In this document: positions 48,418-57,174 of the stretch, piece after piece
Layout of the letters: each line of letters starts with the position of its first letter
How positions within the stretch are numbered: position 1 is the first letter of the stretch
Source of the DNA: Microbacterium sp. C5A9
Lineage (GTDB): Bacteria > Actinomycetota > Actinomycetes > Actinomycetales > Microbacteriaceae
NCBI RefSeq assembly: GCF_022627955.1
Contig: NZ_JABXGD010000001.1
Location: forward strand, 496,001-560,000
Direction: 5' to 3'
DNA length: 64,000 nucleotides
Made by a program: the position numbers and the translations under genes
Notes under the pieces: model-generated
Databases searched by the model: none
The model's input: the letters and a program-made list of their open reading frames with translations, nothing else
What the model was told of the DNA's origin: nothing

Positions 48418-49626
48418 ATGATCGGCGACGTGGACAGAACGCTCGTACTCGGACTCGGCGGCACCGTCGACTATGAGCTCACCTGGGACGCCTCGGTTCT
48501 CGACAGGCTCGCGCAGGCCCACGGCGTGCGACGCCACGAGCTGACGGCCACGGCGCCGATCACCGACGAGCGCTCGCTGCTGGTGGCGGTGCTCGCGTTC
48601 GTCGCCTCGGGCACCGGGGCGGAGCGGTTCGTCGCCTCGTCCGATGTCATCGAGGACTTCGTCTCGCATTTCGCGTACGAGATCACCCTCGGGGGAACCG
48701 GGGTGCGTGCGGGGCTCGTCCTCGACGCCCTCGGCCTCCCGAGCGTGCAGCACCTGGTGAGCATCGACGCCAACGTCCGTCGACTCCTTCCGGAGTCGAT
48801 CGGCTACATCTGCTCGGCGACCGAGGACACCCTCGATCCGCACCTCATCGTGCAGTATCCGGTCGGTGCGCGCGTGCGACTCACCGACGGCGAGGTGCTG
48901 TCGCCCGCGCCCAACCGCCTGATCTTCGCGAACGATCCCCCCAACCGGCGGATGCTGCTCTCGGCCGATCTCGCCGCGTCCCTGTCGAGCGCGGGAGTCT
49001 TCCTCGTCTCGGGCTTCAATACGATGCAGGATCACGACCTGCTCGAGCAGCGACTCGTCGAGCTGCAGCGCGCGATGTCGACTCTGCCGGGCGACGCTCT
49101 CGTCTATTACGAGGATGCGGGCTTCTACACGCGGGGTTTCGCCGAGACCGTGCGAGCCCGGCTGCTGCCGCAGATCGACGTCTACGGCATGAACGAGGAC
49201 GAACTGCAGGAGTACCTCGGGAGGTCGGTGAATCTGCTCGACACAGCCGACGTCATCCGCGCCCTCCGCGAGGTGCACATGATCATCCCCGCTCGCGCGC
49301 TCGTGGTGCACACACGCTACTGGGCGATCGCCGCGGGGCCGGATGCGGGTCGGCACCGCTCCGCGCTCGACTCCGCCGTCCGCGTCGCCGCCACACGCTA
49401 CCGGGTGGGCGATGGCCTGACCGCCGCCGATGTCGACGACACGGCCGCGATGCCGCGTCACGGGGGAGGGGAGGCCCTCGTCGTCGCCGTCGAGGCTGCT
49501 CTTCCCGATGCCGTGGGCGTCGCGGCGTTCTCGCTGGACGTCGCGAACCCGACCACCGTGGGCCTCGGAGACACGTTCGTCGGCGGATTCCTCGCCGGTG
49601 TCGTGCGATCGAAGGAGAGCGTATGA
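48418..49626 (+). CDS. ADP-dependent phosphofructokinase/glucokinase-like protein
   Basis: Ribokinase-fold sugar kinase that resembles the ADP-dependent PFK/glucokinase family of archaea and eukaryotes. The 402 residues have GLGGTVDYEL at the start, EITLGGTGVRAGL near 95, FLVSGFNTMQ near 200, YGMNEDELQ (NxxE magnesium motif, about 259) and TVGLGDTFVGGF with catalytic Asp385. Between an aldolase and ManA it could supply a ketose bisphosphate from a hexulose-6-phosphate. GGAGG directly abuts ATG 48418, so the real start may be the GTG at 48430. The phosphate donor needs a test. Confidence 0.72.
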   Translation: MIGDVDRTLVLGLGGTVDYELTWDASVLDRLAQAHGVRRHELTATAPITDERSLLVAVLAFVASGTGAERFVASSDVIEDFVSHFAYEITLGGTGVRAGLVLDALGLPSVQHLVSIDANVRRLLPESIGYICSATEDTLDPHLIVQYPVGARVRLTDGEVLSPAPNRLIFANDPPNRRMLLSADLAASLSSAGVFLVSGFNTMQDHDLLEQRLVELQRAMSTLPGDALVYYEDAGFYTRGFAETVRARLLPQIDVYGMNEDELQEYLGRSVNLLDTADVIRALREVHMIIPARALVVHTRYWAIAAGPDAGRHRSALDSAVRVAATRYRVGDGLTAADVDDTAAMPRHGGGEALVVAVEAALPDAVGVAAFSLDVANPTTVGLGDTFVGGFLAGVVRSKESV

Positions 49627-50600
49627 ATCCCGTCCTGCTGCCGTCGAACAGACCCGCCGAGCGCTTCTACCGAGGCGGTGCACGCATCAGCGCCTTCCGT
49701 GGCGAAGAGGGGGCGGCGCCCCGCGAGCCGGAGGACTGGATCGGATCGACGACCACGGTCAACGGCGAGCCCGAGCTCGGTCTCACCACGCTTCCCGACG
49801 GCCGGCTGCTGCGCACGGCCATCGAGCAGGATCCGGTGTCCTGGCTGGGAGACGAGCACGTCGCGCGCTGGGGAGCGGACACGCGGCTCCTCGTGAAGCT
49901 GCTCGATGCCGGGCAGCGCCTGCCCGTGCACGCCCACCCGCACGACGACTTCGCCGCGACGCATCTCGGACGTGCGCACGGCAAGGCCGAGGCCTGGTAC
50001 ATCCTGCAGGGCGGCACGGTGCACGTCGGGCTGGCGGAGGACGTGGATGCCGCGGTGCTCGCCGATCTCGTCGAGCGGCAGGACGTCACTGCGCTGCTCG
50101 GCCTGCTGCACGAGATCGAGGTGGCTGCCGGCGACGTCGTCTGGGTGCCACCGGGGGAGCTGCACGCGATCGGAGCCGGCGTCCTCCTCCTCGAACTGCA
50201 GCAGCCCGAAGACCTGTCGATCCTCCTCGAGTGGCAGGGGTTCGCGATCGACGGTGCCACCCTCGGTCACCTCGGTCTCGGCTTCGACGTCGCGCTCGCC
50301 GCGGTCACCAGGCGGGGGCGCGCGAGTGCCGACCTCGGCGCGCTCGTGAGCACGGCGCCGGCATCCGGCTCGGCATTCCCTGCGGCCGCCGACGAGTACT
50401 TCCGACTCGAGCGACTGCCGGTCGACGGGGTCGCCGTGATCGACCGGGGATTCTCGATCGTGGTCGTCAGCGACGGTCGCGTCGAGATCGGCGGCGAGCC
50501 GCTTCCGGCGGGCTCCGCTCTGCTCGTCCCGCATGCGGCGGGAGCGCTCGAGGCGAGCGGCCGCGGCGAGCTTCTCGTGGCTCGTCCGCCGGCCCCCTGA
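49623..50600 (+). CDS. manA: Mannose-6-phosphate isomerase, class I
   Basis: Interconverts mannose-6-phosphate and fructose-6-phosphate. The 325 residues form a double cupin with zinc ligands in LPVHAHPHDDF (about 100-110), HGKAEAWYIL (about 119-129) and WVPPGELHAIG (about 175-186). This is shorter than E. coli ManA and like the compact actinobacterial forms. Its ATG overlaps the kinase stop by four bases. The context suggests that the imported sugar enters as mannose or a similar aldose. Confidence 0.88.
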   Translation: MNPVLLPSNRPAERFYRGGARISAFRGEEGAAPREPEDWIGSTTTVNGEPELGLTTLPDGRLLRTAIEQDPVSWLGDEHVARWGADTRLLVKLLDAGQRLPVHAHPHDDFAATHLGRAHGKAEAWYILQGGTVHVGLAEDVDAAVLADLVERQDVTALLGLLHEIEVAAGDVVWVPPGELHAIGAGVLLLELQQPEDLSILLEWQGFAIDGATLGHLGLGFDVALAAVTRRGRASADLGALVSTAPASGSAFPAAADEYFRLERLPVDGVAVIDRGFSIVVVSDGRVEIGGEPLPAGSALLVPHAAGALEASGRGELLVARPPAP

Positions 50601-50628
50601 GCCGGAATCGGCGCGGATTCTCCCCGGC

Positions 50629-50634
50629 TAGACT
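50629..50634 (+). promoter_or_regulatory. -10-like hexamer for the DUF3817-guaA pair
   Basis: TAGACT is followed by six bases and ATG 50641, again a leaderless arrangement. It would drive guaA as well, because the two genes overlap. Confidence 0.5.
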
Positions 50635-50640
50635 GGTGTC

Positions 50641-51153
50641 ATGCCCGAACCGAAAGTCGCCAGCTTTCCGGCGATCCGTGGTGCGCTGAAGTTCTACCAG
50701 ATCGCGTCGATCATCACCGGAGTCATGCTGCTCCTGCTGTTGGCCGAGATGGTGCTCAAGTACACGCCGATCCACCTCGAACTCTTCGCGGGAGGCTCGG
50801 GCGGACCGCTCTGGTTCGCCGGGGTGCTCGCCGGACCCGACTGCCAATGGTGGTCGCTGTTCGCACCGTGGACGAACTCGTGCGAGATGACCTCTCTGGG
50901 AGACGGCGTCAACCTGTCGCTGTTCATCCTGGTCGCGCACGGTTGGTTCTATGTGGTGTACCTCTTCGCGTGCTTCCGGGTGTGGAGCCTCATGCGCTGG
51001 CCGTTCCCGCGATTCATCCTGCTCGCCCTCGGCGGTATCGTCCCGCTGCTCTCCTTCTTCATGGAGGCGGTCGTGGCGCGCGAGGTCAAGACCTATCTCT
51101 CCACCCGCGAGGCCGCCGAGGCCTCCGCCCCTGCCACGGAAGGTGTCCGGTGA
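50641..51153 (+). CDS. DUF3817 membrane protein
   Basis: Function unknown. The 170 residues open with [26 protein letters not shown] and contain [25 protein letters not shown] and [26 protein letters not shown], three or four helices in the DUF3817 pattern. Compared with other members it has an insertion with three cysteines around [15 protein letters not shown] (residues about 69-82). It overlaps guaA by four bases; the pairing with guaA is common in actinobacteria, but its reason is unknown. Confidence 0.85.
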   Translation: MPEPKVASFPAIRGALKFYQIASIITGVMLLLLLAEMVLKYTPIHLELFAGGSGGPLWFAGVLAGPDCQWWSLFAPWTNSCEMTSLGDGVNLSLFILVAHGWFYVVYLFACFRVWSLMRWPFPRFILLALGGIVPLLSFFMEAVVAREVKTYLSTREAAEASAPATEGVR

Positions 51154-52736
51154 CCGAACAGTCCGAGACCCAGCAGCGCCCCGCGCTCGTCGTCGACTTC
51201 GGCGCGCAGTACGCGCAGCTGATCGCCCGTCGAGTGCGCGAGGCCGGTGTCTACAGCGAGATCGTGCCGCACACCGCCACGGCCGCCGAGATCGCCGAGA
51301 AGAACCCGGTCGCGATCATCCTCTCGGGTGGTCCCTCGTCGGTGTACGAAGAGGGCGCTCCGCGTCTCGACCCCGCCGTGTTCGAGCTCGGTGTTCCCAC
51401 TCTGGGCATCTGCTACGGCTTCCAGTACATGGCGCAGACCCTCGGAGGTGAGGTCGCGAACACCGGCCTCCGCGAGTACGGGGCGACGGATGCCGTCATC
51501 TCGGGTGACGGCGGCACGCTGCTCGGCGGCCAGCCGGCCGAGCAGAACGTGTGGATGAGTCACGGCGATCAGGTCGCCAAGGCCCCTGAGGGCTTCGACG
51601 TGCTCGCGACGACCGACGCCACGAAGGTCGCCGCGTTCGCGAACGAGGAGCGCGGCTTCTACGGCGTGCAGTGGCACCCCGAGGTCAAGCACTCCGACCA
51701 CGGCCAGCAGGTGCTCGAGAACTTCCTGCACAAGGGCGCCGGTCTCGCGTCCGACTGGAACAGCGGCAACGTGATCGCCGAGCAGATCGAGCGCATCCGC
51801 GAGCAGGTCGGCGACGCGCGCGTCATCTCCGCGCTCTCGGGCGGTGTCGACTCCGCCGTCTCGACGGCTCTCGTGCACAAGGCCATCGGCGATCAGCTCA
51901 CCGCGGTGTTCGTCGATCACGGACTCCTCCGCAAGGGCGAGCGCGAGCAGGTCGAGAAGGACTACGTCGAGTCCACCGGCGTCCGCCTGATCACGGTCGA
52001 CGCGGCAGACACGTTCCTCGGACACCTCCAGGGTGTGACCGACCCGGAGGAGAAGCGCAAGATCATCGGGCGCGAGTTCATCCGTGCGTTCGAGAAGGTG
52101 CAGCTCGACCTCGTGGCCGAGGCCAAGGCCTCGGGAGGCGCCCCCGTCAAGTTTCTCGTGCAGGGCACGCTGTACCCCGACGTCGTCGAGTCCGGCGGCG
52201 GTGCGGGAACCGCGAACATCAAGTCCCACCACAACGTCGGCGGGCTGCCCGACGACCTCGACTTCGAGCTCATCGAGCCGCTGCGGGCCCTCTTCAAGGA
52301 CGAGGTGCGGGCGATCGGCCGCGAGCTCGGCATCCCCGAGGCGATCGTCGGCCGCCAGCCGTTCCCGGGACCGGGGCTCGGCATCCGCATCATCGGCGAG
52401 GTCACGCAGGACCGACTCGAGATCCTGCGTGAGGCCGACGCGATCGCCCGTGAGGAGCTGACCAAGGCGGGCCTCGACCAGGAGATCTGGCAGTGCCCGG
52501 TCGTGCTGCTCGCCGACGTCCGCTCCGTCGGCGTCCAGGGCGACGGCCGCACGTACGGTCACCCGATCGTGCTGCGTCCGGTGTCGAGTGAAGACGCCAT
52601 GACCGCCGACTGGACGCGTCTGCCCTATGACGTGCTCTCCAAGATCTCGAACCGCATCACGAACGGCGTCCGCGACGTCAACCGCGTGGTTCTCGACGTG
52701 ACCTCGAAGCCGCCGGGGACCATCGAGTGGGAGTGA
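51150..52736 (+). CDS. guaA: GMP synthase (glutamine-hydrolysing)
   Basis: Aminates XMP to GMP. The 528 residues contain the class I glutaminase ([15 protein letters not shown], nucleophile Cys88 in GICYGFQYM, His/Glu in WHPEV), then the ATP pyrophosphatase P-loop SGGVDSAVS (about 230-238) and the dimerisation domain ending KPPGTIEWE. It starts with GTG inside the DUF3817 stop (GTGA). With guaB and guaB3 it covers the GMP branch within this window. Confidence 0.97.
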   Translation: MTEQSETQQRPALVVDFGAQYAQLIARRVREAGVYSEIVPHTATAAEIAEKNPVAIILSGGPSSVYEEGAPRLDPAVFELGVPTLGICYGFQYMAQTLGGEVANTGLREYGATDAVISGDGGTLLGGQPAEQNVWMSHGDQVAKAPEGFDVLATTDATKVAAFANEERGFYGVQWHPEVKHSDHGQQVLENFLHKGAGLASDWNSGNVIAEQIERIREQVGDARVISALSGGVDSAVSTALVHKAIGDQLTAVFVDHGLLRKGEREQVEKDYVESTGVRLITVDAADTFLGHLQGVTDPEEKRKIIGREFIRAFEKVQLDLVAEAKASGGAPVKFLVQGTLYPDVVESGGGAGTANIKSHHNVGGLPDDLDFELIEPLRALFKDEVRAIGRELGIPEAIVGRQPFPGPGLGIRIIGEVTQDRLEILREADAIAREELTKAGLDQEIWQCPVVLLADVRSVGVQGDGRTYGHPIVLRPVSSEDAMTADWTRLPYDVLSKISNRITNGVRDVNRVVLDVTSKPPGTIEWE

Positions 52737-52804
52737 CGCAGGAGCTCCCACTCGCGTAGGCACTGGTGGCACTGGGAGTGACTTCGCTCTCGCGCCGGTG
52801 ACAT

Positions 52805-52841
52805 CGAACGGGCACGGACCATCACGGTCCGTGCCCGTTCG
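52805..52841 (+). terminator. guaA terminator hairpin
   Basis: A 16-bp perfect stem, CGAACGGGCACGGACC (52805-52820) with 52826-52841, and a five-base loop, about 70 bases after the guaA stop. Unlike several other terminators here it contains no GGATGC element. Confidence 0.85.
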
Positions 52842-52865
52842 CGGTATTTCGGGCAGGATGAGCGT

Positions 52866-53804
52866 ATGACCACGGCGCGGACGAAGATCACGGTTATCGG
52901 TGCAGGCAGCGTAGGGGTGAGCGTGGCGTATGCGGCGCTGATCCGGGGGAGCGCGGCGGAGGTCGCGCTCTACGACATCGCGACGGACAAGGTCGATGCC
53001 GAGGTGCTCGACCTCGCGCACGGCACGCAGTTCACCTCGGCGGCGGTGAGCGGGGGATCCGACCTCTCCGTGGTCGACGGCAGTGACGTGATCGTGGTGA
53101 CGGCCGGGGCCAAGCAGCAGCCCGGGCAGACGCGTATGGAGCTCTCGGGTATCAACGCGCGGCTGCTCGAGACGCTCATGCCGCAGCTCGTCGAGCGGGC
53201 GCCGTCAGCCGTGTTCATCATCGTCACCAACCCGGCCGATGTGATGACCGTGGTCGCGCAGCGCGTCTCGGGGCTTCCGCCGCATCGGGTGTTCGGCTCC
53301 GGCACCGTGCTCGACACGTCGCGGCTGCGGTGGCGTCTCGCCCATCGCGCGAATGTCAGCACCGCGAGCGTGCACGCCGACATCGTGGGCGAGCACGGCG
53401 ATACGGAGTTCCCCCTCTGGTCGAACGCGACCATCGGCTCGGTGCCGATCCTCGACTGGCCGGCCGACGAGCCGTTCACGACGGAAGAGCTCGACCACAT
53501 CGCGATCGAGGTGCGTGACGCGGCGTACGCGGTCATCCGGGGCAAGGGCGCGACGAACCTCGCGATCGGCGTCAGCTGCGCCCGCATCGCCGAGGCCGTG
53601 CTGCACGACGAGCGGGCCGTGATCCCGGTGGCGACGGTGCTCGCCGGCGAGTACGGCATCGACGGTGTCGCGCTGTCGGTGCCGTCGGTCGTGGGGGCGG
53701 CCGGAGCCGTGCCGCTGGCGGAGACCCCGATGAGCGAGCACGAGCTGGGTCTGCTCCGGGCCTCTGCCGAGGCGATCCAGGCGGCGGTCGACGAGCTCGG
53801 CTGA
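52866..53804 (+). CDS. ldh: L-lactate dehydrogenase
   Basis: NAD-dependent interconversion of pyruvate and L-lactate. The 312 residues have the nucleotide loop GAGSVGVSVAYA, GAKQQPGQTRMEL with the Gln that marks lactate rather than malate specificity followed by the substrate arginine, TNPADVMT, GTVLDTSRLR and catalytic His177 in GEHGDTEF. ATG 52866 has no Shine-Dalgarno; CAGGAT lies six bases upstream, close to the leaderless pattern. It is a single gene after the guaA terminator. Confidence 0.94.
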   Translation: MTTARTKITVIGAGSVGVSVAYAALIRGSAAEVALYDIATDKVDAEVLDLAHGTQFTSAAVSGGSDLSVVDGSDVIVVTAGAKQQPGQTRMELSGINARLLETLMPQLVERAPSAVFIIVTNPADVMTVVAQRVSGLPPHRVFGSGTVLDTSRLRWRLAHRANVSTASVHADIVGEHGDTEFPLWSNATIGSVPILDWPADEPFTTEELDHIAIEVRDAAYAVIRGKGATNLAIGVSCARIAEAVLHDERAVIPVATVLAGEYGIDGVALSVPSVVGAAGAVPLAETPMSEHELGLLRASAEAIQAAVDELG

Positions 53805-53842
53805 CCGCGCTCGGAGAAGATCTCAGAATTCTTCGTCGAGGA

Positions 53843-53869
53843 TGTCGATCCGGGGTGTTCCCGTTCGAC
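53843..53869 (+). promoter_or_regulatory. Candidate ECF42 promoter
   Basis: TGTCGA (53843-53848), a 17-base spacer and CGAC (53866-53869), upstream of the DGPF gene. From memory, ECF42 sigma factors use TGTCGA at -35 and CGA-C/T-type bases at -10. The match plus the adjacent ECF42 gene suggest autoregulation of this two-gene operon. The leader is about 45 bases and ends with AAGGAGA. Confidence 0.6.
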
Positions 53870-53919
53870 GTCTTCAGTGAGAGGGTCGAGAAGCGGCCCC
53901 ACCCACCAAGGAGAACACC

Positions 53920-54348
53920 ATGAAGTACATGCTGATCATGCGCTCGAACGACGACGCGGTCGAGGCGTACAAGGAGATGCCCTTCGAGGAGGTCATCGCG
54001 GCCATGGGCGCCTACAACGAGTCGATGATCAAGGCCGGCGTGCTGGCTGCGGGCGAGGGCCTGAGCGATGCCGCCGAGGGCTTCGTCGTCGACTTCAGCG
54101 CCGAGACGCCGCTCATCACCGACGGCCCCTACGGAGAGACGAAGGAGCTGTTCAACGGCTTCTGGATCCTCGAGGTGTCCAGTCGCGAAGAGGCGGCGGA
54201 GTGGGCGAGCCGGGCACCCCTCGGCAAGGGATCGTTCCTCGAGGTGCGGCGCGTGACCGACGAGTCCGACTTCCCGGCCGACAACGAGTGGATCGAGAAG
54301 GAGAAGGGCTGGCGCGAGGAGGAAGAGGCGCGCCGGGCCCAGCAGTGA
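53920..54348 (+). CDS. YCII/DGPF domain protein
   Basis: Small dimeric alpha-beta barrel protein of 142 residues, partner of ECF42-type sigma factors. The start MKYMLIMRSNDDAVEAYKE and the segment LITDGPYGETKELFNGFWILEV (residues about 66-87) contain the DGPF-like motif, here DGPY. The C-terminus is a highly charged Glu/Arg/Lys tail that is longer than usual. AAGGAGA is well placed. It is followed after one base by the sigma gene. Its biochemical activity is unknown in the family. Confidence 0.87.
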   Translation: MKYMLIMRSNDDAVEAYKEMPFEEVIAAMGAYNESMIKAGVLAAGEGLSDAAEGFVVDFSAETPLITDGPYGETKELFNGFWILEVSSREEAAEWASRAPLGKGSFLEVRRVTDESDFPADNEWIEKEKGWREEEEARRAQQ

Positions 54349-54349
54349 G

Positions 54350-55645
54350 ATGACCGACGACAGCGAGACGGCGCGCTCCGCACCCGGTACGGGTGCTGCG
54401 GAGCGCGCCGTCGCCGCCGTGTGGCGCATCGAGGCCGCGAAGATCGTCGCGACGCTCACTGGCGTGGTCGGCGACTTCGGCCTCGCAGAGGACCTCGCGC
54501 AGGAGGCGCTGGTGGATGCTCTGCATCAGTGGCCGGTCGACGGGGTGCCCCGCAACGGCGCCGCATGGCTCACCGCCGTCGCGAAGCGCAGGGCGATCGA
54601 CGGCTGGCGCCGCCGTGAGCGGTTGGACGACCGGATGGCGGTGATCGCGCACGACCTGGAGCGCGAGCAGGCGGAGGCCGCGGACGCGCCTCCCTGGGAC
54701 CCGGATGCCGTCGACGACGACGTGCTCCGGTTGATCTTCATCTCGTGCCACCCCGTGCTCTCGCGGGAGGCGCAGGTGGCGCTGACCCTGCGAGTGGTGG
54801 GCGGTCTGTCGAGCGAGGAGATCGCACGGGCGTTCCTCGTGCCGACCGCGACCGTGCAGCAGCGCATCGTGCGAGCCAAGAAGACCCTCGCCGCCGCGCA
54901 CGTGCCCTTCGAGATGCCGCCCCGCGAGGAGCATGCGGCCAGGCTCGGGTCGATTCTCGGCGTGCTGTATCTGATCTTCAACGAGGGGCATGCGGCCAGC
55001 AGCGGCCGCGACTGGATGCGCCCCGAGCTGAGTCTCGAAGCCATTCGGCTGACGCGTGTGCTCGCGGCGCTGATGCCGCGGGAGCGCGACGTGCACAGCC
55101 TCCTCGCCCTCATGGAGCTGACCGCGGCGCGGTTCCCCTCCCGCGTGGATGCGCAGGGAGACCCTGTGCTGCTCGCCGATCAGGATCGTCGCCGGTGGGA
55201 ACGCAGTCGTATCGCGCGCGGGCGGGCGGCCCTCGCCACGGCCGATGCCCTCGGCTCCGGGCGCGGTCCCTACGGCCTGCAGGCCGCGATCGCCGAGTGC
55301 CATGCGGTCGCGGCGAGTGTGGACGACACGGACTGGGACCGCATCGTGCTGCTGTACGAGGCGCTCGGTCGCATCGCGCCATCGCCGGTCGTCGAGCTCA
55401 ACCGGGCCGCGGCCGTGGCGATGGCGACGGGCCCGGCATCCGCTCTGGCGATCATCGATCGGCTCTCGGCATCCGGTGCCCTGGCCGGCTACCACCTGCT
55501 TCCGGCGACGCGCGCCGAGCTGCTGCGGCGTCTCGGACGTGAGGAGGAGGCGCGGGGCGAGTTCGCGGTCGCCGCGGCTCTCGCGGGCAACGATCGTGAA
55601 CGTGCGCTGCTCGAGGCCAAGGCGGCGACGCCCTCAGCGCACTGA
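54350..55645 (+). CDS. ECF42-type RNA polymerase sigma factor with C-terminal SnoaL-like/TPR-like extension
   Basis: Alternative sigma factor of 431 residues, more than twice the normal ECF size. Residues about 15-100 are region 2 (EDLAQEALVDALHQWP, RRAIDGWRR), about 130-190 region 4 (GLSSEEIARAFLVPTATVQQRIVRAKKTL, in two parts), and about 195-431 the helical DUF6596-type extension (YLIFNEGHAASSGRDWMRPEL, LYEALGRIAPSPVVELNRAAAVA). This matches the ECF42 group, which lacks an anti-sigma factor and relies on the extension. My domain label for the tail is approximate. It starts one base after the DGPF gene. Confidence 0.9.
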   Translation: MTDDSETARSAPGTGAAERAVAAVWRIEAAKIVATLTGVVGDFGLAEDLAQEALVDALHQWPVDGVPRNGAAWLTAVAKRRAIDGWRRRERLDDRMAVIAHDLEREQAEAADAPPWDPDAVDDDVLRLIFISCHPVLSREAQVALTLRVVGGLSSEEIARAFLVPTATVQQRIVRAKKTLAAAHVPFEMPPREEHAARLGSILGVLYLIFNEGHAASSGRDWMRPELSLEAIRLTRVLAALMPRERDVHSLLALMELTAARFPSRVDAQGDPVLLADQDRRRWERSRIARGRAALATADALGSGRGPYGLQAAIAECHAVAASVDDTDWDRIVLLYEALGRIAPSPVVELNRAAAVAMATGPASALAIIDRLSASGALAGYHLLPATRAELLRRLGREEEARGEFAVAAALAGNDRERALLEAKAATPSAH

Positions 55646-55660
55646 CCCGCAGACAGAGAA

Positions 55661-55692
55661 ACGCCCTCTCCCCGATGACGGGAAGAGGGCGT
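55661..55692 (+). terminator. Terminator after the ECF42 sigma gene
   Basis: ACGCCCTCT (55661-55669) pairs with AGAGGGCGT (55684-55692), extended inward by CCCG/CGGG after one mismatch. It lies 15 bases after the stop and faces the convergent GlsB gene. Confidence 0.75.
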
Positions 55693-55711
55693 CTCCGATG
55701 ATGCTGTCGTA

Positions 55712-55984
55712 TCAGCTGCGGGCCTTGCTGCCGCGACCGACGATCAGGCCGTAGATCAGCAGCACGATGATCGAGCCGCCGATGGCGAGGAGCCACGTGC
55801 CCAGGTCCCAGAACTCCGTGAGGGGACGGTTCAGGATCAGGCTTCCGAGCCATCCTCCGAGCAGCGCTCCCACGACGCCGAGCAGAAGGGTGATGAACCA
55901 TCCGCCGCCCTGCTTGCCGGGAAGGATCAGCTTCGCGATCGCGCCGGCGATGAGGCCGAGAAGAAGGAATCCGAGAAAGCTCAT
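55712..55984 (-). CDS. GlsB/YeaQ/YmgE family membrane protein
   Basis: Small stress-linked inner membrane protein of 90 residues with three helices: GFLLLGLIAGAIAKLILPGK, WFITLLLGVVGALLGGWLG and WLLAIGGSIIVLLIYGLIVGR. The Gly-rich helix pattern and PGKQGGGW turn are diagnostic of the family, once called transglycosylase-associated. ATG 55984 has GGAG on the minus strand; the open frame extends further upstream without support. Molecular function is unknown. Confidence 0.88.
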   Translation of the reverse strand: MSFLGFLLLGLIAGAIAKLILPGKQGGGWFITLLLGVVGALLGGWLGSLILNRPLTEFWDLGTWLLAIGGSIIVLLIYGLIVGRGSKARS

Positions 55985-56096
55985 GTTCAGCTCCTTTATT
56001 TCGTGAGCCCCAGGGTGCCAGGGCTCGTGTGATCCACTGTGCCCTCCCAGCTGACTATCAGCCAACCCCTTGCGCTGAGACCTTCAGATGTGCGAA

Positions 56097-56126
56097 GAGG
56101 CCCGCCTCCGCAAGGAGACGGGCCTC
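56097..56126 (-). terminator. Terminator of the Bax inhibitor-1 gene
   Basis: GAGGCCCG (56097-56104) pairs with CGGGCCTC (56119-56126), with an inner CTCC/GGAG pair after one mismatch. It is about 30 bases beyond the stop of the minus-strand gene. Confidence 0.65.
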
Positions 56127-56133
56127 GTCGAGC

Positions 56134-56164
56134 GACCGGAGGTCAGTTGACCGGAGGTCAGTTG
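56134..56164. repeat. 15-bp tandem duplication over a stop codon
   Basis: GACCGGAGGTCAGTT occurs at 56134-56148 and again at 56149-56163 with one more matching base. The unit covers the stop codon of the Bax inhibitor-1 gene. Since 15 is a multiple of three, a second in-frame stop lies at 56143-56145. Confidence 0.9.
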
Positions 56165-57087
56165 TTGCCGCGGGCGATCGCGATGATCCGCAGGATCTCC
56201 ACGTAGAGCCAGACGACCGTGACCATGATGCCGAAGGCGCCGAGCCAGCCGTACTTGCGGGGAGCGCCGTTGCGCACGCCCTGCTGGATCTGGTCGAAGT
56301 CGAGCACCAGCGAGTAGGCGGCCATGATGACGACCAGCACACCGATGATCACGCCGAGCGGGATGCCGAGGATCTCGACCTTGCTCAGGAGTCCGAAGGC
56401 GGCACCCTCGCCGAGCACACCGGTCCAGGTGAGGACGACGTTGAGCAGGGAGAACACCAGGTAGCCGACCATGGCGATCATGAAGATCTTGGTGGCCTTC
56501 TTCGACGCGCGGATCTTGCCGCTGGCGAAGAGGGCGAGGGTCACGCCGACCACCGAGACGGTGGCGAGGGTGGCCTGGAAGACGATTCCGGGGTAGAGCA
56601 CCTCGAAGAACGCCGAGATGCCACCGATGAAGAGGCCCTCGAACGCGGCGTACGCGAAGATCAGCGCGGGACGCACCTTCTTGCGAGAGGTGAACGAGAT
56701 GACCATCGCGAGCACGAACCCACCGAGCGCGCCGACGATCCACGGCAGGAGGTTCGGCTGGAACTGGTCGTACGGGTTCTGGACGGGAGCGGCGACGCCG
56801 CCCAGCGTCAGGAACCAGCCGACGGCCGCGGTGACGAGCAGGATGCCGAAGAGTCCGGCGGTCTTCCAGACGGTGTCCTCGACCGACATCCGGTCGGTCT
56901 CGATGGCGCCGGCGGGCGGAGCGGCGTACATGCCCTCCAGCTGTGCGTTCGCAGCGGCGTCCATGGTGCCGTGCTGGAACGATGCGGCCTGTGCCCCCTG
57001 AGCGCCCTGCGGCGCGCCCGGGTAGGTCGCGACATTCCGCGGATCCTGCTGCTGGAACGCCGGGTTGTTGAAGGCGAAGTTGCTCAT
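56158..57087 (-). CDS. Bax inhibitor-1/YccA family membrane protein
   Basis: Integral membrane protein of the TMBIM/BI-1 superfamily, possibly a pH-sensitive cation leak. The product from ATG 57087 has 309 residues. The first 85 or so are a cytoplasmic Asn/Gln/Ala/Pro-rich tail. Seven helices follow, with ALIFAYAAFEGLFIGGISAFFE (about 165-186) and a final helix near DFDQIQQGVRNGAPRKYGW, which holds the paired acidic residues seen in the family. The long open frame beyond the start lies over the diesterase gene and is not coding. Confidence 0.85.
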   Translation of the reverse strand: MSNFAFNNPAFQQQDPRNVATYPGAPQGAQGAQAASFQHGTMDAAANAQLEGMYAAPPAGAIETDRMSVEDTVWKTAGLFGILLVTAAVGWFLTLGGVAAPVQNPYDQFQPNLLPWIVGALGGFVLAMVISFTSRKKVRPALIFAYAAFEGLFIGGISAFFEVLYPGIVFQATLATVSVVGVTLALFASGKIRASKKATKIFMIAMVGYLVFSLLNVVLTWTGVLGEGAAFGLLSKVEILGIPLGVIIGVLVVIMAAYSLVLDFDQIQQGVRNGAPRKYGWLGAFGIMVTVVWLYVEILRIIAIARGNN

Positions 57088-57162
57088 GTGGGCCTCACTC
57101 CAAAGTGGGTTGTAGGTCTCTTTCCTCAACGATAGCCGGAATGCGGATTCATCAGGGTGTCC

Positions 57163-57168
57163 TACGCT
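57163..57168 (+). promoter_or_regulatory. -10-like hexamer for the glycerophosphodiesterase
   Basis: TACGCT is followed by six bases and the GTG at 57175, a leaderless arrangement. It supports 57175 over the upstream start at 57157, which would place the hexamer inside the coding region. Confidence 0.5.
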
Positions 57169-57174
57169 GAGAGC

